The notes under the pieces are model-generated. The model was not told where the DNA came from, searched no databases, and worked only from the letters and a program-made list of their open reading frames with translations. A stretch of 64,000 bases of DNA, taken from positions 52,968,728-53,032,727 of the forward strand of contig CM055098.1 of the NCBI GenBank assembly GCA_029204225.1, read 5' to 3'. Origin of the DNA: Diphasiastrum complanatum. Taxonomy: Eukaryota > Streptophyta > Lycopodiopsida > Lycopodiales > Lycopodiaceae. Below, one piece after another: positions 1 to 11,975 of this stretch; the first letter of the stretch is position 1, and every line of letters starts with the position of its first letter. Position numbers and translations under genes: made by a program.

Positions 1-819
1 GTGGTATCTGACCTATCTGTGTTCTCTAGGGTTCAGCACTGGTTACGAGCTCGTAACACACGGCCTGCACTATTGTCTTGGGCAGTTGCGCATTTCCTCT
101 CATCAGCTTGCTATTGAGGCCGGTCGTGCATGGGATATCCCCCGGGAGCGTCGTTTGTCGCTTGTGCTCGTTGTAGGAGGTGGACGATGAAGCCCATTTC
201 CTCCTCAGATGTCCGTTGTATTATGAGATACGGGGGAGGTATTATTGTTTCTTTCGCGATGGCCCGCATACACTTCGTAGTTTTGTCTCCTATCCTGATG
301 CTCGTTGCTTGGGACTTCTTGTTCGTGAGATGCTTACTCTCCGTTAGTCTCATCTGCCTGTACCAGATCACCTGGGGTTAGACTCCCAACAGCTGCTTCT
401 CACTGGCTTCTTTCAGACTCGAGCACATGCTGATGACTCCGATGATGAGATTCCTATTGCTGTGCCACCGCAGAAAAAGCCCAGATGTAGTCGGCACTCG
501 CCTCCATCGGGGCCCACTGTATGCTCCACTCAGCGAACACTTCACACTTACTTTCGCTAATATGTACTTATTCTCCACTTGGCCCGGGTTGTGGGCATTG
601 GTACTTTTTCTGTAGTTCTTCTGTTATACCTGGCCCGGGTTGTGGGCTTCTTTCACTTCTACTTTGTTCTACTTTCATTCGTAGCTAGTTTATAGCATTT
701 TACGGCCACGTCCTCCTATGGATGATGTTTCCACTATTGCTTGTACATATTTTCTTTTTGGTCTTATGCACCCACGGGTGCCCAAAAGACGTTAATAAAG
801 CTCTCTCTCTCTCTCTCTC
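1..819 (+). mobile_element. LINE remnant, 3' end (C-terminal zinc-knuckle region plus 3' UTR)
   Basis: This is the 3' end of a non-LTR retrotransposon. Bases 60-365 align by eye with 2494-2766 of the next LINE. Both encode the Cys/His-rich tail of a LINE polyprotein, with shared blocks such as SSHQLAIE, a Cys-x2-Cys/His/Cys cluster, YYEIRGRY and REM. Here the frame is broken, so no single ORF covers it. From about 380 to 800 the sequence is non-coding and reads as 3' UTR. It ends in a stem-loop, TTAATAAAG and a (CT)n tail at 801-819 instead of poly(A). The RT part would lie left of the window. The clade cannot be fixed from this piece; tails made of short repeats are known in RTE-like and other LINE groups. 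Confidence 0.7.
761..790 (+). other. LINE 3'-end two-helix RNA structure, copy 1
   Basis: GTCTT (761-765) can pair with AAGAC (786-790). Inside it GCACC (768-772) pairs with GGTGC (777-781) around a CACG loop. TTAATAAAG and the CT tail follow directly. Position at the extreme 3' end suggests the structure that a LINE reverse transcriptase recognises on its own RNA. The same outer stem with a changed inner stem occurs at 3208-3237. Confidence 0.6.
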
Positions 820-831
820 ACGCACCCATCT

Positions 832-2766
832 CTATCTCCCCACGCCCCTCTGAGTTCACCTTTTTCACCTCTGACATGGTACTTGCTGCCATCAAGAGAA
901 TAAAGTCCCATAAAGCAAGAGATATTGAAGACCTTGAATCTGAACTCCTAACCCATGCTTCCGACCTCCTTGCTCCCACACTAGACACTCTCCTCAATTC
1001 CGCAATTGTATCTAGCTTCCCTTCATCCTGGTGCACCAACATCATCCATCCTATTCATAAAAATGGTGATCCCATGATTCCTGGTAATTACTGCACCATC
1101 ATGATTGGACATGTTCTCACGAAGCTCTATGGTACCATACTCCAATCTGCAGTGAGTTCAGAGGCAGAAGCCAGGAGATTACATGCATTGGGACGGGCAG
1201 GTTTTCGATCTCATTATTCTACCACTGACCATATCTTCACACTTCGAGCTTTGATTGAGGAGGTTATGTACAAGAAAGAGAGGGTTTACTATAGTTTTGT
1301 GGACTTCAGGAAAGCCTTTGATTTTGTACCACGCTCCCTGCTCATTCAAAGACTTCGTGACCTTGGTTTCTCCACAAATATTGTTCTAGCAGTGATGGCT
1401 CTTTATGAGAAGGTCTTGGGATCTTTCCGTCATGGCAGTGGCCTATGTGATCACATTTGGAGCACCATTGGGGTGAAACAGGGATGTTCTCTTTCACCGG
1501 TTCTCTTTGGATTGTACAATGATGAGTTAGAGCGAGTCATCTCACAATGTGGTGGGGCTGGCTGTGGACTTGGCACCATTCTGATTGCTATTCTCCTCTA
1601 TGTGGATGATGTGGTACTAGTATCCCCGCCAGAGAGGGATTACATAGGCAGCTGGATTGCTTACAGGGATTTTGTACCAGATGGGGATTGGGGGTGAACA
1701 CTGCGAAGACCAAGGTTATGGTCTTCAACACCTCTCGTGCTTTCATGCAGTGCGGTGCTCACCCTAGATGGAAAGGCTGTAGAGGTAGTTTCCTCTTATA
1801 CTTATTTGGAGATACTCTTTTATGGTCCTACCTTCAGCATGCGACAGACTGCCACTACCCGACTTGGGAAGGGGCATTCCTCTCTTGTTCAGCTTGAGCA
1901 GTTCTGCTTCAGGAAGCTCATCCGAGATGCTCGCAGTAAGTGTAGACTTTTTGACACTATTGTCACCCCCACAACCTTGTATGCAGCAGAGACATGGTGT
2001 ACCGGTCTCCCTTCATCACACTGGGCCAGCATTTCACAATTACAGACCACCATGTTAGCTCATATGAGCTCATATGATTTGGGTGAAGCCCTTGTTCCAC
2101 ACGAGATCCTTCTTGCAAAGTTTGCAGTTCCACCCATTCAGATTGATGCCGCTTTCCAGCTTATCGCATATATTCATAGAGTCCAGGCTTTGCCAGATGC
2201 AGATGCAGATATGAGATATACACAGACAGCTCTTGTTTCTTCACACTCCCTTCATGACCAGGGCTATCGACTGTCGTGGTTCTCTCAAGCATTCCACTTC
2301 CTCCTTGAGTCATTTGGTATCTCCATTACAGAGCTCCCATCAGGTACTCATTATTATATCAGGCGCGTCTTATATCGGGCATATCTCGATCGCACTTGGA
2401 GGCGACAACTCGGGGTTAAATCCGACTACATTTTATTGAGCTTGACATAGCAGGGTTCCCTGTTTTGCCACACTATTTGGACTCAAATTTACATTGGGAC
2501 AGCTCCGCGTATCATCACATCAGTTGGCTATTGAGATTGGGAGATTTCAGGGTACACCAAGAGAGGAGCGGATTTGTCAGTTATGCTCCCTAGATGAGGT
2601 GGAGTCAGAGGAGCACTTTATCTTTAGGTGCCTGGTGTATTACGAGATCAGAGGGAGATACCACTGTTTGTTCCGTGACACACTTGCCACCCTACGATCC
2701 CTGCTAGTCTATGAGGACTCCCGATGCGCTGCACTCATGATACGAGAGATGTTTATACTGCGATAG
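832..2766 (+). pseudogene. LINE reverse transcriptase (broken ORF2-like)
   Basis: This is the RT of a non-LTR retrotransposon, which would copy LINE RNA at a nicked target. The first open stretch (to 1697) carries RT blocks in order: a KSHKARD region, NYCTIM, AGFRSHYSTTDHIF, VDFRKAFDFVP, GVKQGCSLSPVLFGLYNDELE and the catalytic YVDD. The frame then shifts near 1635, and the GLHRQLDCLQGF...NTAKTKVMVF segment is read in another frame. It shifts again near 1745, giving the thumb/connection region to 2450, and once more near 2450, giving the Cys/His tail at 2494-2766. The endonuclease domain is absent, so the copy is 5' truncated. It starts just after the CT tail of the previous LINE. At least three frameshifts make it non-functional. 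Confidence 0.85.
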
Positions 2767-3260
2767 GACTTGTGTCAGACTGCCCAGCAGAGTCATGTTT
2801 CTTAGCCTCAGATCACTTGGACGAGACATAGTATTTGATGATGATGATGATGACTTACCTGCCCATGGAGATCAGAGACAGTGTTCCACACATACTCATG
2901 TTGCAGCACGAGCTACTCGACTTATCACGAGGAGACTTCCTCATCCTCCTAGACGACGTTAGCGACCACCACCAGCGGCCCTTCATGCCGGGGCCCATAT
3001 TACCTCCTTTTATAGCATCGGCAAAACTGGATTGGACGATAGTGTCATACCCCACCATGACTTTTAGCAGTATACATGCTCCCACATGGTTTATATATCA
3101 TCACGTCTATTTTAGTTCATAGCTTTAGATTTGCTATATCTGTTATTGTTTTGGAGACGTTTCATACGCTCCCACTGTTACCACATACTTGACATGTACA
3201 TTTACTAGTCTTATATGCCTTTTGGCATGGAAAAGACATTAATAACGCTTTCTTTCTTCT
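2767..3260 (+). mobile_element. LINE copy 2 3' UTR and tail
   Basis: Non-coding continuation of the LINE above. It holds a short (GAT)n stretch near 2838-2852 and ends with a hairpin, TTAATAACG and a degenerate T/C-rich tail. No credible gene was seen in it. Confidence 0.6.
3208..3247 (+). other. LINE 3'-end two-helix RNA structure, copy 2
   Basis: GTCTT (3208-3212) pairs with AAGAC (3233-3237). The inner stem is ATGCC (3215-3219) with GGCAT (3224-3228) around a TTTT loop. The inner stem differs in sequence from copy 1 yet still pairs fully, which is covariation. TTAATAACG follows. Confidence 0.6.
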
Positions 3261-3422
3261 TTCTTTTTTTCTCTCGCGGGCGTGGGTCTGGTAGCGCCTG
3301 TTTTCTGTTTTTTAGTGAGGTATTCTTTAATTCACATGTTTTTTCCTTTGACCTTAGGTATGTCCTTGAGAACATTATCCTTCATTGTGAGTCTTTAAAT
3401 TTGATATTTGTTTGTCACCTTT

Positions 3423-3425
<3 letters not shown>

Positions 3426-3494
<69 letters not shown>
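3426..3494 (+). repeat. (GA)n microsatellite, about 34 units
   Basis: A perfect-looking GA dinucleotide tract. It ends 25 nt before sirtuin exon 3520-3604, so it sits where an intron's polypyrimidine tract would normally be. In the transcript it is complementary to the CT tract at 11903-11970. Confidence 0.97.
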
Positions 3495-3498
<4 letters not shown>

Positions 3499-3519
3499 GA
3501 TGTTCAACATTCTATGTAG

Positions 3520-3604
3520 GGATCCCTGACTTTCGAAGTGCTGGTGGTTTGTGGTCAAAATATGATCCTTCTGTCTATTGCAGCTATCAAGTTTTTCTTG
3601 AAAG
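3520..3604 (+). CDS. Sirtuin exon (IPDFRS...GLWSKYDP)
   Basis: The acceptor TATGTAG precedes 3520 and the donor GTATAC starts at 3605. Codons run from ATC at 3522; the first two bases complete a codon from the missing upstream exon, as expected for SG-IPDFR. It ends with AG, the first two bases of an Arg codon finished by the next exon. It carries the substrate-loop PDFRS motif and GLWSKYDPSVYCSY. Confidence 0.9.
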
Positions 3605-6600
3605 GTATACATGGATATGGCAAGTTAGAACTTTTATTTGCCACAAAAATTGCAAGGTGTTTTGTGATGTTTTCGTGGTGGAGTATATGTCTATTATCAT
3701 CTTGACTTGTGAAAGCAGCATATATCATAGAGATATTGGCATGTCCTTATGAAGGAGATGTAAGTGCTTCATTTGTTTCATAGATGTCTCTTCTGGTTTT
3801 TTTTTGTTTTGGGACAACTAACATAGCTTATTTGCCTATTCTCAAATATGTTTTAGTAAATTTCCATCTTTTATTTCAAAAGGAGTGAATTTACAATTAT
3901 AGGCTTAGTTCTTAGTATGATTTTCCCAATTTAATGTGTGACCGCTTAGCATCAATGCATTTGCAAACAACATGAGCTTTCAAAGTACCAACCATCTACG
4001 TTGATGATCTAAGTCATAACTTCATATCCACAGCAGATTCTTCATCTTAAACGTTATCGTCCAATTGATCAAGGAGGGAGCTTTTTAAAGTCAAATCTAT
4101 GGGGTATATCTTCCCTCTTCTATACTCTTGATAAATGAGGGACCTCTCAGGTGTCTTCTTACGTGGAGATACCTTCCATCTTAGAGTCCACTAATGCCCA
4201 TGACCATTTTGCAGAGGGGCCTCTCTATCATCTACCAAGGGAATTCCTTGAGTGTAAACTTAATCCATCATCTTAAGGCCTCCTTCCTACTCGGATAATA
4301 AGAGGAAACATTAGTGAAGATTAGTCTTTCTTTCCTTTCAAGGCAAACAACAAGGACAAGATATCCTTAAACCTTTGTTTCCTTGTCTACTATTCTATTG
4401 GTGGACCTCACACTCTATAGATCTTGTCCATTTTTTGTTAGTACCTTGTCCTTTTCAGACCAACAGAGGGTGTGATACATTTGATTTTGGTACTTCTCAG
4501 CATATATACCTCATAGCAGCTGGTTAACAAAATTTGAAGCAATTGATGATGAGTGTTCTTTATGTGCCAAGAAACTGTTGATTATTATTTGAAAGTTGAA
4601 TTTGATGCCAAAATGTGTCTTATAAAGGATGTTTATAAATATTATGGGATTGGTGCTAAATGCATAGAAGAAGGAATAGACAGCATGTTCTTATAACCGA
4701 GGAGCCAAAATAAAAATTATGACAAGTTAAACAAAAGGTTATACACCTTTGAAAAATTATAGCATGAATATTGGTGGTTCTTTGTTGAGATACATCTATT
4801 GTGCCTTAGGTATGTGCTACGGTAAACCTCATAGACAGATTTTCTGAAGGTGGTACGTATAAGCAAAATTTGTCCTTGAATTGATACATTTGGATATATG
4901 TGGACCTACACAAACTAGTCTTTGGATGGCACACTATTTCATGATGTTTGTAGATGAAGAAAATTTTGGGTATGCTTTCTGAAACAGAGCTTTTCCAAAA
5001 ACTATATGTTCATGGTTGAGATATATAGATGTTATGTCTAGGACAATACCTGACATAACAAAGAAGAAGTGCAATCGTCAACTAGAGAGTCTAACCACAA
5101 AATCATAGACCATCAACTTTACCATGTATAGCATAAACCAAATGCCGCAACATTCCTATTCACACTGTCAAAGCCCTAGAGTAGGTGCAGGTCACATGCA
5201 CAAGCATATATCCACATTAGCTTTTACACCTTTGTAGAATGACCAACTAATAGAGTTTCTATCGCTTTTACAGAGGTGAAGGGCAGTCTTAATCATGATG
5301 AAACTAGAACTAAAGAGCAAAGTAATTAGTATGAAGTTTCTATTACCTAATGGGAAAAATAAGGGAAACTTATATTCATCACTTCAACGTGCTCTAAACC
5401 TAAATAGAAAGCCTAGTTGGTGGGCAAAAAGCACCACTTAAGGTAGAAACAAGCACAAACCAGCTGGTTGCAACTTGGACAAAGATCTCAAATGAGAACT
5501 GCATGTCCCCAATATGGAAAAACATTATATCGACGTTATTTCCAGGATATTAGTTGACATGAAAAAAGAGAAGTGCAATCTTCAACCCTACGGAGTCCAA
5601 CCACAAAGTCTTAACCATCAACTTCATCATGCATACCATGGACCAAATGTGACAGCATCCTTATTCACATTGTCAGTGCCCTTCATTGTTGAGAATTAGA
5701 CAAGGGAAAAATGCAGCTCTTGAGATCGTATAAGGGTGGTAAGTATTCTTCTGATGAATTGCTGAGTTTTGTAAGGCGATCTGTTTGCTACGCCATTTGG
5801 AATCATGTGATCATAATCAATAGACACTGTAGATGTTATTACATCAATTAAGATTCAGACAGAGAGCCAAAATAAGCTATCGAATGATCTTCGAATCATC
5901 GTAGCCATTACAGAACTAGGAGCTAGTTTTGAGTACGTGGTTACTACCGCAATTGTCTTGTGCTCATCATTTTGCCTGACTTGTATTCGTTACTTTTTGA
6001 ATCAATTCATTGTCTTATTGTGTTCAATATAATGTTAGTGTGAATGTTATGCTACTCTGCCTTATTGTTCTGTTTGATGCAGCTCTCTTATAGATTTGTT
6101 TGAACTATCTGTCGCTTCCGCAACTAATAGTCATTAGACTTTGTGTTTTTCTATGCAATCAACCCTATCGGTCCTGACGACTTCGAAGTTAGAAGTAGAA
6201 TTGGCTGAGTCGTTCGACTCGACACTCTGATTTGAGTTGATAGGCGTAGCACATGCACTGAGGGATTCGACTTGAATTTCCCATCATGGTGTCAGCCCCT
6301 CTGTAAGTTATCTGATCCCGATATCTGATCTCAACTGCTTGATATCAGAAGCTTCCCAAACTAAGTTCCACATGGATTCCCAAAGCAAGGCTGGTCTCAT
6401 CGTAGACAAGCTTGATGGATCCACCTACCATCTGTGGAAATTTAGATGAAAATTGTGCTAATGGCTAAGGAGTTGTATAATGTTGTCACAGGCGTCGAGG
6501 TTAGACCCGAAGCAGACGACACAACAATCTCCAGATGGAAGCCAAAGGATGACAAAGCCTTTGCGTTGATCAGCCTCAACATCTCAGATACACAAATCGG

Positions 6601-9600
6601 CCACGTATCTGAAGCTCAAACATTGAAAGAAGTTTGGGATATCCTGAGCACATTGTACGACGTGAGAGATGTAACCTCCAAGTTAGTTACATCTCAAGAG
6701 AAGATTCTTCTACGTCGGGATGGCCAATAGTGATTCACTACAGAATCACCTTAACCAGTTCAAGAACCTCTTGCAACAGATGGCCGCTGTCGGATCAGTC
6801 ATCAATGATCAAGACATAGTGATGACACCGCTATCGAGCCTGTCATCCACGTACGAAAACTGGGTGATGATCATCACGACACACTCAGATTTAACTCTAT
6901 CAAGAGTTATCGCTATGTTGCTACATGAAGAGAATCGAAGGAATAGATTTTAGCGAATGATCGTTTATTCATCCAGCAACTTAGAGGTGATAAAGATGAA
7001 TTTTTGGAAAGTGTCTAGCACCAATCAAGCTGTTGCACAAATTTGAAACTTCAACAACAAATATCACTAGACCAAAGATGCAAACAAGCACAACACTACG
7101 GTATTAGACCCTGAAAATATTGGCTAGAAATTTCAAGCAAGCAATGGGGTAAGAAATTTGTTAGACAATGTATGTCATCTAGCGATCTACATAAGATAGT
7201 CGAATGTGTCGTCTAGTGATCTATATAAGATAGTCGAATATCTAAGTAGAATGGTTCAAATGTAAGTCTTGCAATGTTTCAACAGAAGATGACTGGCTGA
7301 GAACTGGAATATCAATATTTGTAATATTGTAGTTCTGCTGAGTGACTTGTTATGGAATTCTTGGCAACCTATTTCAGGAGTTTCAAACATGCAAGTAGTG
7401 GATTACACTTGAGATCAAAACTCCACAGCAACAGGTGAAATGCCAAAAATTTCTTATTTGTGCCCTATCTTCCTGGATCCGGCCTGCAAAAATTTCATCT
7501 TCTTCAGTAAACTGATGCAGGAGTGAAAAAGTTTATTAAGAAATTAAACTTCATGTACTTTGCAGAAAATTGGACTAAAAAATGAAGTTTAGGGTTTTGC
7601 CACGCATGGTACAGACAAGCTGTAAATGGGGCTAGCACCTACCATAGAAGATATGATGCCTGGGGATTGTAGCAATTTATGGTTGGTTCCAATTTATGAT
7701 CAGATTCACTCAAGAACCCCTAACAGAACAATGACTGCAAACATTTTGATTAAGTGAATCTAGAACAACAAAATAATAGGCTTCTCAAGTATGTCAGGGT
7801 TGTATTGCCTACCCATCTATGGTGAGCTACACTAGACTAAAGCTTAATCTCTGAATTATAAACCCGAGAGAATGAGGCTTTCAGGCCTGCTTATGATGCT
7901 TATCATGAGCTTTTCAACCAAGAATAATAGAAAGGCAAAAGGGCTATTTACGTTGTTTAACATTTTTTGTGCTATTTGGTTAAGTTAGATGTTTCATTTG
8001 CCAATTCTAGAGAGAAAATCTACAGCCATCAGTTTTCTATCATGCTGTTCATTACAATTCGTTTGTGAGAAGTATTAAGGTCATGGACTTTGGACATTCT
8101 TTTTCGTTGTTTCTTTGGTGGCAGGCCCGAGCTCTTCTGGAAGATGGCTTTGGAGATTTATGAACTCATGAGTCATGCAAAACCCAATGCGGCTCATGTT
8201 GCTCTTGCAGAATTAGAGAATTGTGGACTACTTTCATGTGTCATCACTCAAAATGTGGACAACCTTCATCAGGTTCAAGATGATTTTTTCCCTTGGTGAG
8301 GATAGCCGAGGGTAGGACCTTAAACCAGTTAATGAAGTGCTCTTTATTCTTTTCAAGGAGTATCATCTCATCTATAGTATTACATTTCTAATATTTGTTA
8401 TGCAGGCTTCAAAATCCTGGAATATTATACATTTTTATTGTATGCGATAGTCTCCATCTATCAAAACAACTCTATTAATGTAGTAGTTTGTCCTATACTG
8501 GATAGTGTGCTCCAGTATGCAAACTTTTCAAAAATGATAAAAGTTTGTAGGCTCTTTTTGGTGCAAAATAGTGTCTGGAGATACCAAATTGAATGAATTT
8601 GAACTGATTTGACAGTGTAATTGGCATTATCCTAGTGATAGAAAGTCTTGGCTTTATTATCTTGAAGATAGTATTGTGTCACATGTACTTTGAATCCCTT
8701 GCCCAATGTAAATGGTAAATTGTAATTATTAAATTGTAAATGGCTAAGTCACCGGCTTGTGGAGACAATTGTAAATTGCAATGTAAATATTTGTTATAGT
8801 GACTAGATCCGAGATGGCCAAGGGGGTAATGGGTCTCATGAGAGTCTGTTGGACTGACCTCCTAAAAAGTAGGAAGGGTTGACCGGTCAACGTGACACGT
8901 GTCATATGCTCACTGGGACACTTGGTCCAATGCATGAGTGACACTTGTCGGACGGTCGATGGACATGTCAACAGGACGTGTCATATGCTCATTGGGACAC
9001 TTGGTCCAATGCATGAGTGACACGTGTCAGACTGTCCACCTACTAGCTTGCCTATGTGTCAGGGTGCTGCCAAGTGGCAAGTGTCGGCTGTGCATGGAGT
9101 TTGCCATGTGTCGACGTTAGGATGTGTCAGGGTTAAGGGGTGCTTGAGGGGATATAGGGTGAGCCTGGTTAGGCATTCCTCATTATGATTATGGTATTCC
9201 TATGCAGCTATGGTTGGGAGGAGACTTGCAGCAGAGCTCTCATGTTTGCTTGTTGATATATGTACATTTGCTTGAGATTAATAAAGTGACGGATTTGCTG
9301 GGTAATTCTGTGTATTTACTTAGGGTTTGTGAGCTTGTGTGCAACATATTGTGACTAGGTTTGTGGCTTATTTAGTGAAAGGCATTTGTTTTATAGCTCA
9401 AGATATTTAAATCTTCATGTATGTACAACTCTTTTACTTTACAATTCTTGTTTGGTAGTTGTGGATAGGTCAGGAGTACTATTATTGCAACTCAGGTGTG
9501 CTTGCATAATTATTTCAAAGATCTTTCGCCTGCACGGTTTGCCTCGTTCTATCTTCACTGAACAGAATAGTAAGTTAACCTCTATTTTCTAGACTGAGCT

Positions 9601-11898
9601 TCTTCGTATTTTGGATATTCAGGGATGAGTACTACTTATCATTCTTTTGCTGATGGTGAATCTGAGGTCCTTGACCGTATCCTTCAGGACTATCTGCGCA
9701 ATGTTGTTTCTCCTGAAATTGGGATCAGCACTTGTCTTACTAAGTATAGTTGTAACAGTTCTGTGAGCTCCAATACAAGTGTTTTTCCATTTCTCTTGGC
9801 ACACGATTACTCTCCTCTATCTCCAAGCATACCTCTTTCACCTGATAACGCTCCAGTGGCAATTGCTTCTTTTCTCTCATGTGCATGTGATGTTTTCTCT
9901 CAAGTGCATGTGATGTTATTGTTCGGGTTACTCTCCATTTGCAGAAGATACAACAGTGTTATAAATCTTCTATAGCTTAGCATTGCCACCATGTCAAGTT
10001 TCAGGTGGGTGATACGATTTACTTGCGCTTGAGTTTCACCAAAAAACACTTTTTGCAGGGTTAGGCTCTCCTTGGAAAGCTTGCTATTTATGGACCTTTA
10101 GATTCTCCAATGTGTTAGTCTAGTTACCTATTAATAGTCTTCAGTTACCTCTGATGAGATGTGCCTATGATATTTTTCATGTCAGCCTGTTACGGGTTGC
10201 TATTGGGGATACTATACCTTGATCAGATACATTTTCAAAGGATCCGAAGTTCTTTCAATTTCTTCTTGCTGCTATTCTTCAGGTCTGCCTTGGCCCTTCA
10301 GTATGGTCGAGGCTGATGACAGGTTCAGTTTCTGGTTCAGCAGGATGGTTGTCCTTCTGAGGAGGCTACTTGGGAGTCAATTGATGTTTTTCTCTCACAC
10401 TCCTTTACTTGTTGATTAGGCTACTCGAGCCTCAACTACCTGATTCTATTTTGCTCTAGATTTTAGAGCCCTCATTTCATTAGGAGAGTATGGAATTGAC
10501 CTTGAATATTTTTGTCACATATTTTGGAGTCTATTTTCTTTGAGTGTTTATGAAGATTTTTTAATCTTGTATCCACATAAGAAGATGGTGATCCAGTTTT
10601 GGATAATGAGATCCAAGCCTCATACTAAAAATAAAAGTCTATAATAGCAAGGATGCCAATTTCCAACAAATAGTCAACCATAATGTCACGTGCTGGGAGG
10701 CATATGGAGAGCTTTTTGAAAGTGGCTATGACTTTAATTTTATTGAAGATCACTACAAATACTTGGGGTTTCACAACTCTTTGCTAAAGTGATTGATAGA
10801 GTTTTTCCCCTTCAAAGTATCTCTTAATGACGGTGTGGAAATAGAAGTCTTCTAGCCAAAGAAGCTCACTTCTTTCACTGTCACTGGTATTGCTCCTTTC
10901 TGATTGGACCTTTCAATCCTTCACCTACTTTGTAGTTAGCCAGGAAGAAGAATTATATGACTTTATGAGAATGCAGACATTCAGAATAACAAATCTAAGT
11001 CAAAATTTAAGTACTTCATTGAGGCAAGATTGAAGCTAATTGAAAGTGCTGGTTTTAACTTGCAGCGGGCTGGAAATAAGAAGGTCTATGAGTTGCATGG
11101 AAATGCCATAACTTGCTCATGTATAACCTGTAAGACAAAGTTTGCGTGTGATGACGTGATACGACCTCTCCAGGAAACAAGTGTAAGCGGTTTCCTTCTT
11201 AACCAAATTCTAGCTTTGAGCAGCTGTTGCCATGGGAGAGTCAGTTTATAGGAAACAAACGAGAGCTAAAGTCTGCAGTATTATTAGATGATCGTTTATC
11301 TCCATATCTTCAACTTCTGATTATTAAACATGCTATTTTATTTGGAAATAGAAAATTCCAACTTCACCTTTGGTCTGCAGTAATTTTTTTATAAAGTCTA
11401 TGAAAGATTGATTTCTCGTTCCAAATCCCTTGTCCAAGGTTCGCACATATATTTGTATTGCAGTGCTTTATAAACATGTCTCAGAATATTCCAAACACGC
11501 TGAAGGTGGAATCTAATGCCAAAAAGTGCATAATGGAATTTGATTTAGTTTCTATTGTCTTAAGTATATTTCTAGATTGCACGTCTTTTCTGTTATGCTT
11601 GAGTTCTATCTTGGACTTCGATTTGAAATATCTTGACTCCAAGTATTTGGATAGAACAAATACCTTGTCCAAACTTTGAGGTCATACTCATTTACGTTGT
11701 CAAATATCGTATGAGCTTTAAGTAGTGATGTTTTTATGCAGATTTTAACAGTGCCTAAGTGTAACACTTGTCAAGGAATCTTGAAGTTGGATGTTGTGCT
11801 CTTTGGAGAGGCTTTACCATCATTGGTAGTTGAGGATGCCATGACATCTACTATAGCTGCTGATGTGCTTCTTGTGGTGGGAACTTCACTCACGGTCA

Positions 11899-11975
<77 letters not shown>

